A DNA stretch of 5,897 nucleotides from Sediminibacterium sp. (GTDB lineage: Bacteria > Bacteroidota > Bacteroidia > Chitinophagales > Chitinophagaceae): NCBI GenBank assembly GCA_030832695.1, contig JAURIP010000104.1:1-5897 (forward strand), read 5' to 3'. Position numbers and translations under genes: made by a program. Under the pieces are notes generated by a model that saw nothing but the letters and a program-made list of their open reading frames with translations, did not search any database and was not told the origin of the DNA. Every line of letters starts with the position of its first letter. Within the stretch, counting starts at the first letter, position 1. This document shows positions 1 to 5,897 of this stretch, in pieces.

Positions 1-714
1 AAAGGGGAATTAGAAAAGACCACTACGTTTAAGGATAAAGTAAGAATGCAACCCGATAACGTGAATGCAGGCTTATTGACTTATCCAGTATTACAAGCGG
101 CAGATATTTTAATACACCGCGCGGTAAAAGTGCCTGTGGGCAAGGACCAAGAACAAAATTTGGAAATGGCGCGCAACTTTGCAGAGCGTTTTAACCACAG
201 ATATGGTGAAACCTTCCCATTACCTTATGCATTTAATTACAATAGCGAATTAGTAAAAATATTAGGTTTGGATGGCGAGGGAAAGATGAGCAAAAGCGAA
301 AATCAAATGACCACTTTATTTTTAGCGGATACAGATGATTTGATTCGCAAAAAAGTAATGAAAGCCAAAACGGACCAAGGCCCCTTAACACCTAGTGCAG
401 CCAAACCCGATTACATACAAAACTTATTTACTTTGATGGGCTTAGTGAGTTCGGCAGATACTGTTCAAAAATTCGAGGACGATTTTAATAATAGCTCCGA
501 AGGTAATTGCATTATAAGATATGGAGATATGAAAAAGCAGTTGGCCGAGGATATGGTTAATTTTATTAATCCAATTCGTTCACAAGCCGCTGATTTACAA
601 AACAACAAAGCCCATTTACTGAAGATCATACAACAAGGGGCAGACAAGGCCAGAGCTAGCGCCTCAGTCACCCTTTCGATGGTTCGAAAAACAATTGGGA
701 TGGATTACCTATAA
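1..714 (+). CDS. trpS: Tryptophanyl-tRNA synthetase, C-terminal ~237 residues (5' truncated by window edge)
   Basis: Class I aminoacyl-tRNA synthetase that charges tRNA-Trp with tryptophan in the cytoplasm using ATP. The reading frame is open from base 1. The ATG at 46 is internal, because the codons before it (ending FKDKVR) continue the conserved family block that leads into NAGLLTYPVLQAADILI. Visible family features are VPVGKDQEQNLEMARN at about residues 44-59 of the visible part, and the signature KMSKS loop at bases 283-297 (visible residues 95-99), which stabilises the adenylation transition state. About 138 residues follow KMSKS, the usual length of the anticodon-binding C-terminal part. 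Bacterial TrpS is typically about 330 residues, so roughly 95-100 N-terminal residues, including the HIGH motif, lie upstream of the window. The stop is TAA at 712-714. The identification is secure; only the start is unseen. Confidence 0.96.
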   Translation, partial: KGELEKTTTFKDKVRMQPDNVNAGLLTYPVLQAADILIHRAVKVPVGKDQEQNLEMARNFAERFNHRYGETFPLPYAFNYNSELVKILGLDGEGKMSKSENQMTTLFLADTDDLIRKKVMKAKTDQGPLTPSAAKPDYIQNLFTLMGLVSSADTVQKFEDDFNNSSEGNCIIRYGDMKKQLAEDMVNFINPIRSQAADLQNNKAHLLKIIQQGADKARASASVTLSMVRKTIGMDYL

Positions 715-727
715 AAATTAAAAAAAA

Positions 728-749
728 TAAATAGTACATCAACTATTTA
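728..749. repeat. 8-bp AT-rich inverted repeat between trpS and the kinase gene
   Basis: TAAATAGT (728-735) and ACTATTTA (742-749) form a perfect 8-bp inverted repeat around a 6-nt loop (ACATCA). It lies in the 49-nt gap, 14 nt before the kinase start. Only one pair is G-C, so the RNA hairpin would be weak. It is followed by GTATTTTC, a poor U-tract. It could be a weak trpS terminator, a regulatory dyad in the kinase leader, or a chance repeat in AT-rich DNA. I see no convincing promoter box in this gap. Confidence 0.35.
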
Positions 750-763
750 GTATTTTCACTATC

Positions 764-1399
764 ATGGCAAAAGCTAAAAAACCAAAACACGTTGCAGTAG
801 CCGGTAATATCGGCGCTGGTAAAACTACATTGACTGAAATGCTAAGTAAGCATTATCGTTGGATACCTCAATTTGAGGATGTAGATCATAACCCCTACTT
901 AACTGATTTTTACGATGATATGCCACGCTGGAGTTTTAATTTACAAATTTATTTTTTGCATGGTCGTTTGAATCAAATATTAGATATTCAAAGAGGAACA
1001 GAAACTATTATTCAAGATAGAACGATTTACGAGGATGCAAATATTTTTGCACCTAACTTACATGAGATGGGTTTAATGAGTAAGCGTGACTTTGATAATT
1101 ACTACGGATTTTTTAGCACCATCAAAACAATGGTACAACCGCCTGACTTATTAATTTATTTAAAAGCATCTGTTCCTACTTTAGTTTCTCAAATTCAAAA
1201 AAGAGGAAGAGAATACGAGGAAAATATTCGTTTGGATTATTTAAAAAAATTGAATGAGTATTACAATAAATGGGTTGAAGGGTATAAAGAAGGTCCCTTA
1301 TTGATCATCGATTGTGATAAAAATAAATTCGGCGAAAACGAAGAAGATTTAGGCGAAATAATAAGCAAGGTAGACGGCATGTTGTACGGCTTATTTTAA
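764..1399 (+). CDS. Deoxynucleoside kinase (dNK/dCK/dGK family)
   Basis: Cytosolic nucleoside-salvage enzyme that transfers the ATP gamma-phosphate to the 5'-OH of a deoxynucleoside. The 211-residue length is typical of bacterial members. The P-loop GNIGAGKTT is at residues 14-22. An acidic FED at 37-39 occupies the place of the catalytic Glu after the second strand. DRTIYED at 85-91 is the family's DRS/ERS-type motif, with D85 and R86 near the substrate 5'-OH and phosphates. KRGREYEE at 146-153 is the arginine-rich LID that closes over ATP. The start gives a short basic leader (AKAKKPKH) directly before the first strand and P-loop, so no longer start is needed. There is no Shine-Dalgarno sequence; the leader is pyrimidine-rich. 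The FAD-oxidase gene follows after 10 nt, suggesting co-transcription. Substrate preference (deoxyadenosine, deoxyguanosine or deoxycytidine) cannot be fixed from sequence, so no symbol is given. Confidence 0.93.
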   Translation: MAKAKKPKHVAVAGNIGAGKTTLTEMLSKHYRWIPQFEDVDHNPYLTDFYDDMPRWSFNLQIYFLHGRLNQILDIQRGTETIIQDRTIYEDANIFAPNLHEMGLMSKRDFDNYYGFFSTIKTMVQPPDLLIYLKASVPTLVSQIQKRGREYEENIRLDYLKKLNEYYNKWVEGYKEGPLLIIDCDKNKFGENEEDLGEIISKVDGMLYGLF

Positions 1400-1409
1400 T
1401 CCCATCGTC

Positions 1410-2816
1410 ATGAACGCAATTACAACACAAATACTTGAACAATTTAAATTAATTGTTGGCACTGAGTATGTTTTTACCGATGCCGATAGTATAGAAAAAT
1501 ACGGCAAGGACGAAACGGAACAACTTCATTACGCCCCACAAGTAATTGTTAAGCCAAGGCAAGCTTCCGAAATTGCACAACTTCTGAAAATTTGTAACGA
1601 ACATTTAATTCCTGTTACACCAAGAGGTGCTGGTACAGGATTAACAGGCGGCGCACTTCCGCACTTAGGCGGTTTGGTGATTACAATGGAACGATTCAAT
1701 ACCATTTTAGAAATAGACGAACGAAATTTACAAGTAACCACCGAACCTGGTGTGATTACAGAAATGCTACAGGATGCGGTGAAAGAAAAAGGATTGTTTT
1801 ATCCTCCCGACCCAGCGAGCAAAGGCAGTTGTTTTATTGGTGGTAATATATCAGAAAATTCAGGCGGTCCTAAAGCAGTTAAATACGGAGTGGTAAAGGA
1901 TTATGTATTAAACTTAGAAGTGGTGCTTCCCAATGGTGAAATAATTTGGACCGGTTCCAATGTTTTAAAAAATGCCACTGGCTATAATATTACACAACTT
2001 ATTGTGGGTAGTGAAGGCACATTAGGTATTGTTACCAAAATAGTGTTAAGATTAATCCCATATCCGAAGTTTGATTTATTAATGCTCGCGCCCTTTAATA
2101 GTTTAGAAAAAGCAAGTGAAGCAGTGAGTGCTATATTCAGAGCTGGTATTACGCCAAGCGCTATGGAGCTTATGGAAATTGATGCCATTACACTTGCATC
2201 TAAAATTTTAGATAGCAATGCCATTCCACTAACTGAAAATTTAGCTGCACATTTAATTATTGAAGTAGATGGAAATAATATGGATGTACTGATGAGTGAA
2301 ATGGAAGCGATTTCGGAAGTACTTTCCCAATTTGATGCGGGAGAATTATTTTTCGCTGATGATGCACAACAAAAAAATGAACTTTGGAAAATACGACGCA
2401 AAGCCAATGAGGCTGCGGTAATGGCTGGTTACACAATTGAGGAAGATACCGTTGTACCAAGAGCTGAATTACCTAGATTAATAAAGGGCGTCAAGGAATT
2501 AGGCGCACAAAATGGATTTAAGGTAGTGTGTTATGGTCATGCGGGCGATGGCAATTTGCATATCAGAATAAACCATCCAACGATTAAGAAGAGTTATGGC
2601 AGTGATGAAATGAATGCTATTTTAAAAAAATTATTTGGACTTGTTAAGGAACTAGGCGGTACGATTAGTGGCGAACACGGTATTGGACTGATACAAAAAT
2701 CATACATGCCTGTTTTATTTGATGAAGTGTCACTTGAACTTATGCGCGGCATAAAGAATACGTTTGACCCTAATCATATTTTAAATAATGGTAAAATTTT
2801 TGATTATAAAAAATAA
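1410..2816 (+). CDS. GlcD-type FAD-binding 2-hydroxyacid dehydrogenase (glycolate oxidase subunit D / D-lactate dehydrogenase-like)
   Basis: Flavoenzyme of the PCMH/VAO fold with a FAD-oxidase C-terminal domain, expected to oxidise a D-2-hydroxyacid (glycolate, D-lactate or D-2-hydroxyglutarate) to the 2-oxoacid. The FAD-binding domain occupies about residues 40-220. It contains PRGAGTGLTGGA (71-82), which wraps the FAD pyrophosphate, then PPDPASKGSCFIGGNISENSGG and a VGSEGTLGIVT block. The C-terminal domain carries HAGDGNLH (377-384) and SGEHGIG, with E422 and H423. By analogy with D2HGDH, H377, H384 and E422 would bind a divalent metal and H423 would be the catalytic base. At 468 residues it is full length for a stand-alone GlcD. 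No glcE or glcF partner and no fused Fe-S (CCG) domain is visible, so the electron acceptor and the exact substrate are open. It starts 10 nt after the kinase stop and 20 nt before the next gene, consistent with an operon. The family call is firm; the substrate is not. Confidence 0.93.
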   Translation: MNAITTQILEQFKLIVGTEYVFTDADSIEKYGKDETEQLHYAPQVIVKPRQASEIAQLLKICNEHLIPVTPRGAGTGLTGGALPHLGGLVITMERFNTILEIDERNLQVTTEPGVITEMLQDAVKEKGLFYPPDPASKGSCFIGGNISENSGGPKAVKYGVVKDYVLNLEVVLPNGEIIWTGSNVLKNATGYNITQLIVGSEGTLGIVTKIVLRLIPYPKFDLLMLAPFNSLEKASEAVSAIFRAGITPSAMELMEIDAITLASKILDSNAIPLTENLAAHLIIEVDGNNMDVLMSEMEAISEVLSQFDAGELFFADDAQQKNELWKIRRKANEAAVMAGYTIEEDTVVPRAELPRLIKGVKELGAQNGFKVVCYGHAGDGNLHIRINHPTIKKSYGSDEMNAILKKLFGLVKELGGTISGEHGIGLIQKSYMPVLFDEVSLELMRGIKNTFDPNHILNNGKIFDYKK

Positions 2817-2836
2817 CAACACCGTAACCCATCCCC

Positions 2837-3436
2837 ATGCATCTTAAAAATATTATTCTTTCAACGTTTATTTTATTCAGCTTTGTAGCTAAAGCGCAGA
2901 CCACCATCACTACAAATAAAATTTTGGATAAAAAACCCATTTTTGTGGGCGGCGGCTTGGTATTAGGTGGCGGTGCAAATAGTTTTCAAATGGGTCTGAA
3001 TCCAGAAATCATAAAAAGCTTTACACCCTATTTAGATGGTGGTTTGGCAATGAATATTTATTATGAACTTTACAATTCCAATGAGTTTAATGATATCCGA
3101 AGTCGCAATTTTAGATTAGGTATTGGGGCGTTCACGCGTATTTGGCCTATTGAAAGTTTTTTTATCCAAGTGCAACCTGAATATAATTATGCATGGATCA
3201 AACAAAAGGACACAAAATCAGGACAAGCTGGTTCTACTAATTTTGGCGCCGAAAGCATATTGGCTGGGGTTGGGTATGGCAAACGCGTTGCATCAGGGAT
3301 TAGTTATTTTTCAATTATGATTGATTTATTGAACAACCCACAATCACAATACAATGGTATTTTAAACAGAAAAGAGCCTGTATTTAGAGCTGGTATTGGA
3401 TTCCCATTAAGATTCGGGCCAAAGGTTACTCGCTAA
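2837..3436 (+). CDS. Secreted, probable outer-membrane beta-barrel protein of unknown function
   Basis: I do not recognise a named family. The 199-residue product begins with a clear Sec signal peptide: a basic residue at K4, a hydrophobic core at about 5-17 (NIILSTFILFSFV), and an AKA|Q signal peptidase I site after residue 20. There is no lipobox cysteine. The mature part has alternating polar/apolar, aromatic- and glycine-rich segments, such as the glycine-rich stretch at about 37-48 (VGGGLVLGGGAN), a FRLGIGAFTRIW segment and FRAGIGFPLRFG near the C-terminus. This pattern suits a small barrel of about eight strands in the outer membrane, as in many Bacteroidota porin-family or OmpA-barrel-like proteins. 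The C-terminus ends PKVTR rather than in an aromatic residue. The gene follows the dehydrogenase by 20 nt and is the last gene before a hairpin and the convergent LOG gene. Localisation is inferred; function is unknown. Confidence 0.8.
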   Translation: MHLKNIILSTFILFSFVAKAQTTITTNKILDKKPIFVGGGLVLGGGANSFQMGLNPEIIKSFTPYLDGGLAMNIYYELYNSNEFNDIRSRNFRLGIGAFTRIWPIESFFIQVQPEYNYAWIKQKDTKSGQAGSTNFGAESILAGVGYGKRVASGISYFSIMIDLLNNPQSQYNGILNRKEPVFRAGIGFPLRFGPKVTR

Positions 3437-3442
3437 CATTTT

Positions 3443-3460
3443 AGCTTAGGTTTCTGAGCT
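3443..3460 (+). terminator. Candidate terminator hairpin between convergent genes
   Basis: AGCTTAG (3443-3449) and CTGAGCT (3454-3460) pair as a 7-bp stem with one G-U wobble and a 4-nt GTTT loop. The hairpin fills most of the 28-nt gap between the stop of the beta-barrel gene (3436) and the opposing LOG stop (3465). Only three T residues follow it on the + strand. Read on the minus strand, the wobble becomes a C-A mismatch, so the hairpin is better suited to ending the + strand operon. Its placement supports the call; the weak U-tract argues for caution. Confidence 0.45.
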
Positions 3461-3464
3461 TTGA

Positions 3465-4010
3465 TTAAGCGATAATAAAAAATTCCTTAATCTCTTCGAG
3501 TGTTGCACAAATTTGCAAACGATATCTACTTCTTTCGTATAAAAAATCTTCTTCCTCCATCTTTTGAATCATTGCAACTAATGGATCATAAAATCCTTGA
3601 AAATTATATAGCACTATTTTTTTATCGTGTATTCTTAAATTGTTCCAAACAAGCATTTCAAAAAGTTCATCAAAAGTCCCCAAGCCCCCTGGTAGCACAA
3701 TAGCGGCATCCCCTTTTTCATACAATAACATTTTTCGAGCATGCATATTTTCGGTAACAATCAATTCCGTTAAACCTTTATGCTCGGCTTCCCATTCCAA
3801 TAAAACCTTGGGTATAATACCTATTACTTTACCCCCTTTAGCCAAACAAGCATTGGCTGTAGCACCCATCAAGCCCTTATTACCGCCCCCATAAACAAGT
3901 GTAATTTTTTCATCCGCCAACCAAGCACCTAAAGCATTGGCCATTTGTTCAAAAGCGGGATTTTTACCCGATTTAGAACCGCAAAACAGTGTGATGGCAT
4001 TCATGGTCAT
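3465..4010 (-). CDS. LOG-family (TIGR00730) nucleoside 5'-monophosphate phosphoribohydrolase
   Basis: Rossmann-like cytosolic enzyme of the LOG family, long misannotated as 'lysine decarboxylase'. Members cleave the N-glycosidic bond of cytokinin ribotides or of AMP-like nucleotides to release the free base and ribose 5-phosphate. The 181-residue product has the family's N-terminal strand (ITLFCGSKSG, about 6-15), VYGGGNKGLMG (39-49), the HARK segment with R92 and K93, and the diagnostic PGGLGTFDE (107-115). R92 and E115 match the conserved catalytic Arg/Glu pair. The length is normal for the short LOG class. Two ATGs, at 4010 and 4004, give MTMNAITLF; the second would fit equally well. The gene is convergent with the beta-barrel gene and divergent from the symporter gene. 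An imperfect TAAATTCG in the divergent region is the best, but poor, promoter box for this strand. Whether the substrate is a cytokinin ribotide or a general purine nucleotide is not visible. Confidence 0.93.
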   Translation of the reverse strand: MTMNAITLFCGSKSGKNPAFEQMANALGAWLADEKITLVYGGGNKGLMGATANACLAKGGKVIGIIPKVLLEWEAEHKGLTELIVTENMHARKMLLYEKGDAAIVLPGGLGTFDELFEMLVWNNLRIHDKKIVLYNFQGFYDPLVAMIQKMEEEDFLYERSRYRLQICATLEEIKEFFIIA

Positions 4011-4039
4011 AAAATACTTTTATGCTTTATAATATCGAA

Positions 4040-4072
4040 TTTAGTTAAAATTAAAAGATTGTCCTTACTTTG
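4040..4072 (+). promoter_or_regulatory. Candidate Bacteroidota-type promoter for the symporter gene
   Basis: TTACTTTG at 4065-4072 resembles the Bacteroidota primary-sigma -7 element (TAnnTTTG). A TTTAG at 4040-4044 sits 20 nt upstream, near the expected -33 position, but is a weak match to TTG. The predicted transcription start is at about 4078-4082, giving a leader of roughly 12-16 nt before the ATG at 4094. The 83-nt divergent intergenic region must contain promoters for both flanking genes, and this is the best box in it. Confidence 0.42.
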
Positions 4073-4082
4073 CTTTAACTAA
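4041..4082. repeat. 9-bp perfect inverted repeat bracketing the predicted symporter promoter (possible operator)
   Basis: TTAGTTAAA (4041-4049) and TTTAACTAA (4074-4082) are exact reverse complements separated by 24 nt. The left arm overlaps the predicted -33 region and the right arm covers the predicted transcription start, with the TTACTTTG box between them. Half-sites about three helical turns apart (33 nt centre to centre) on one face of the helix could bind a dimeric regulator, but both arms are AT-rich and could arise by chance. No regulator gene is adjacent within the window. Confidence 0.35.
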
Positions 4083-4093
4083 TTTAAAGACCT

Positions 4094-5560
4094 ATGAGCG
4101 CTCCCTTATTATTCCTATTTGTAGTACTGTATTTTTTAGTCCTACTTGCCGTTGCAAAAGTGACAGGTAAAAATAGCAACAATATGTCCTTTTTTATTGG
4201 CAACAAAAATAGTAATTGGATGTTGGTTGCATTTGGGATGATTGGAACCTCACTAAGTGGTGTCACTTTTGTAAGCGTTCCCGGGGCAGTTGGAAAAGAC
4301 GGGTTTCATTATTTGCAAATTACCATTGGCTACCTCATTGGCTATTTCGCGATTGCTTATGTTTTGCTTCCAATTTATTATAAGATGAACCTGACTTCTA
4401 TTTATAATTATTTAGAACAAAGATTGGGTTTTGGCGCTTATAAAACAGGCGCTTCTTTTTTTATCTTATCAAGAACATTGGGCGCTACTGCAAGATTATA
4501 TTTGGTGGTGAAAATTTTACAAGTATTTATCTTAGATAACTTACATGTTCCTTTTTGGGCAACCACGGTTGTGATCCTTGCAATGATTTTGTTGTATACC
4601 TATGAAGGCGGTGTAAAAACGATAGTGTATACGGATACATTGCAAACATCAGGAATGTTGTTGGGCTTAATTATTTGTAGTATTTATATTTTAACCAACC
4701 TCCATTTATCCGTAGGAGACGCACTAGTAGCTATGCAAGCGAAAGGTATTGCGACAGTATTTAATCCAGACGTCAATGCGAAGTCATTTTTTCTAAAACA
4801 AATCATTGGAGGTGCCTTCATTACCCTTACTATGACTGGTTTAGACCAAGAAATGATGCAAAAAAATATTTCTGTAAAAAACTTAAAAGATGCGCAGAAA
4901 AATATGATCACCATTGGATTCACTATGTTATTGGTGATTAGTTTATTTTTATTTTTAGGGGGCTTACTTCATTTATATGCTGCGCAATTAAATGTAACTG
5001 CAGTGGGTGATGATTTATTCCCTACCCTCGCCTTACAACATATGCCACCTTACTTATCCATCATTTTTATTTTAGCACTGATATCAGCCTTATTTCCAAG
5101 TGCTGATGGTGCTATTACTGCACTTACTTCTAGTTTTTGTATTGATATTGTAGGCATGCAAAGAAACACCCAATGGGATGAGGCCAAAAAGAAAAAAATC
5201 CGTCAACGAATACATTTAGGTTTTGCTTTTCTTTTTTTAATCATCGTTTTGGTATTTAAATGGATTGACAATAAAAGTATTATTGATTTATTATTAAAGA
5301 TTGCTTCCTATACCTATGGACCTTTATTAGGCTTATTTGCATTTGGTATTTTAACCAAAAGAAGCATTAAGGATAAATGGGCATTCTTACCTTGCTTTAT
5401 TGCACCCCTATTATGTTTATTACTTGACTACTTGCAACCTTACTTTTTTGGCTCAGCCCCTACTAGCTTTAGAATTGGACAGGAATTACTGATCATTAAT
5501 GGCTTATTTACATTTTTAGGATTGTTGTTAATTTCATCGCCGAATAGCGAAAAAAAATAG
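4094..5560 (+). CDS. Sodium:solute symporter, SSS family (SLC5-like), substrate unknown
   Basis: Inner-membrane Na+-coupled symporter with the LeuT fold. The 488-residue protein shows about 13 hydrophobic segments (roughly 3-22, 42-62, 73-97, 118-145, 153-170, 184-203, 235-250, 274-298, 317-345, 370-390, 398-420, 430-450, 464-482), the usual SSS count. Family signatures occur in order: FFIGNKNSNW leading into GTSLSGVTFVSVPG in the second segment; YEGGVKTIVYTDTLQ (170-184); TGLDQEMMQKN (248-258); and SADGAITALTSSFCID (336-351). S346 and S347 there match the serine pair of the Na2 sodium site in vSGLT. The start at 4094 places the first membrane helix directly at the N-terminus, as expected. 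The leader lacks a Shine-Dalgarno sequence. A methyltransferase gene starts 11 nt after the stop, so the two are probably co-transcribed. The sequence does not reveal whether it carries sugar, amino acid, sialic acid or another solute. Confidence 0.94.
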   Translation: MSAPLLFLFVVLYFLVLLAVAKVTGKNSNNMSFFIGNKNSNWMLVAFGMIGTSLSGVTFVSVPGAVGKDGFHYLQITIGYLIGYFAIAYVLLPIYYKMNLTSIYNYLEQRLGFGAYKTGASFFILSRTLGATARLYLVVKILQVFILDNLHVPFWATTVVILAMILLYTYEGGVKTIVYTDTLQTSGMLLGLIICSIYILTNLHLSVGDALVAMQAKGIATVFNPDVNAKSFFLKQIIGGAFITLTMTGLDQEMMQKNISVKNLKDAQKNMITIGFTMLLVISLFLFLGGLLHLYAAQLNVTAVGDDLFPTLALQHMPPYLSIIFILALISALFPSADGAITALTSSFCIDIVGMQRNTQWDEAKKKKIRQRIHLGFAFLFLIIVLVFKWIDNKSIIDLLLKIASYTYGPLLGLFAFGILTKRSIKDKWAFLPCFIAPLLCLLLDYLQPYFFGSAPTSFRIGQELLIINGLFTFLGLLLISSPNSEKK

Positions 5561-5571
5561 AACTTTGACTA

Positions 5572-5897
5572 ATGGATTTTATACACCCTTTAGCCAAGGA
5601 ATATGCAGCGCAATATAGCAATGCAACACCTTCCTATTTAAAGGAGGTATACGAAAGTACATTAGCCACACATCCGCATGCCGATATGCAGAGCAGTTGG
5701 ACCCAAGGGGGCTTTTTAAGTTTAATTAGCAAATTGTTGCAACCCAAGCATATTTTAGAATTGGGCACGTTTTCAGGATTTAGCGCTATGTGTTTGGCAG
5801 AAGGCTTGGTGAATGACGGACAATTGCACACCCTTGAATTAAGAGAACCCGATGGAATCAACGCACAAAATAATATCAATCAAAGCCCGCATAAGGA
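5572..5897 (+). CDS. SAM-dependent O-methyltransferase, N-terminal 108 residues (3' truncated by window edge)
   Basis: Class I Rossmann-fold methyltransferase resembling the O-methyltransferase / caffeoyl-CoA O-methyltransferase family (COG4122-like), using S-adenosylmethionine in the cytoplasm. From ATG 5572 the frame stays open to the window end. It begins MDFIHPLAKEYAAQYSNATP, followed by a helical stretch and MQSSWTQGGFLSLISKLL, the region before the SAM fold. Motif I is ILELGTFSGFSAMCLAEGL, with E63, G65 and G69; the second strand follows as LHTLELRE, where E89 is the likely ribose-hydroxyl ligand. Family members are about 210-220 residues, so roughly half is present. The metal-binding aspartates and the substrate region lie beyond the edge. 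The start is 11 nt after the symporter stop, suggesting one operon. The methyl acceptor cannot be inferred. Confidence 0.88.
   Translation, partial: MDFIHPLAKEYAAQYSNATPSYLKEVYESTLATHPHADMQSSWTQGGFLSLISKLLQPKHILELGTFSGFSAMCLAEGLVNDGQLHTLELREPDGINAQNNINQSPHK

Noticed and set aside
46..48. ATG at 46 as the start of trpS
   Set aside because: The frame is open from base 1 and the residues before this Met match the conserved family context. The product from 46 would also lack the whole N-terminal catalytic half, so the true start is upstream of the window.
1982..2407. 141-codon minus-strand open frame opposite the dehydrogenase gene
   Set aside because: It is the complement of a strongly conserved flavoenzyme gene. 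Its translation is serine/isoleucine-rich low-complexity sequence with no recognisable motif, typical of an antisense shadow.
3640..3894. 84-codon + strand open frame inside the LOG gene region
   Set aside because: It is a shadow of the minus-strand LOG gene, which carries the diagnostic PGGLGTFDE and GGGNKGLMG motifs.
5537..5557. Hairpin TCGC/GCGA followed by an A-run at the symporter stop, as a terminator
   Set aside because: The stem is only 4 bp, lies within coding sequence, and is followed by A rather than T on the + strand. The next gene starts 11 nt later, so termination here is unlikely.
5561..5567. AACTTTG before the methyltransferase as a -7 promoter box
   Set aside because: It ends 4 nt before the ATG, so transcription would start at or inside the coding region. 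Read-through from the symporter gene is a simpler explanation.
5634..5879. 81-codon minus-strand open frame near the right edge
   Set aside because: It lies opposite the methyltransferase gene, whose + strand frame carries clear SAM-binding motifs. The minus frame has none.
1..5897. Search for CRISPR arrays, tRNA/rRNA genes, insertion sequences, toxin-antitoxin or defence genes
   Set aside because: No spaced direct repeats, transposase, paired terminal repeats, tRNA-like cloverleaf or defence-type domain was visible by eye. All gaps between genes are under 85 nt and leave little room for hidden genes.

Overview
The window is an ordinary, gene-dense stretch of an AT-rich bacterial chromosome, most likely from the Bacteroidota and plausibly Chitinophagaceae-like. 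This placement is inference. It rests on the low-GC, TTA/AAA-rich codon use, the lack of Shine-Dalgarno sequences before every start, a Bacteroidota-like TTACTTTG promoter box, and the general look of the proteins. I see no mobile element, CRISPR array, RNA gene, phage gene or defence gene.

Layout on the + strand. The window opens inside trpS (tryptophanyl-tRNA synthetase, 5' end missing). A 49-nt AT-rich gap with a small inverted repeat follows. Next come three closely spaced genes: a deoxynucleoside kinase, a GlcD-type FAD-dependent 2-hydroxyacid dehydrogenase (10-nt gap), and a small secreted, probably outer-membrane beta-barrel protein of unknown role (20-nt gap). This run ends at a short hairpin and meets, tail to tail, a minus-strand gene for a LOG-family nucleoside 5'-monophosphate phosphoribohydrolase. 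An 83-nt divergent intergenic region separates the LOG gene from a + strand sodium:solute symporter (SSS family, about 13 membrane segments). Eleven nt later a SAM-dependent O-methyltransferase gene begins and runs off the right edge.

Functionally this is housekeeping and general metabolism: tRNA charging, nucleoside salvage, hydroxyacid oxidation, nucleotide hydrolysis, and solute uptake. The kinase and the LOG enzyme both concern nucleosides or nucleotides, but they lie in separate, convergent transcription units and nothing shows that they act together. The substrates of the dehydrogenase, symporter and methyltransferase cannot be read from the sequence.

I did not find a convincing undescribed system. 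The best items for a second look are a 9-bp inverted repeat that brackets the predicted symporter promoter, a shared CCCATC element just before two consecutive starts, and the uncharacterised outer-membrane protein.
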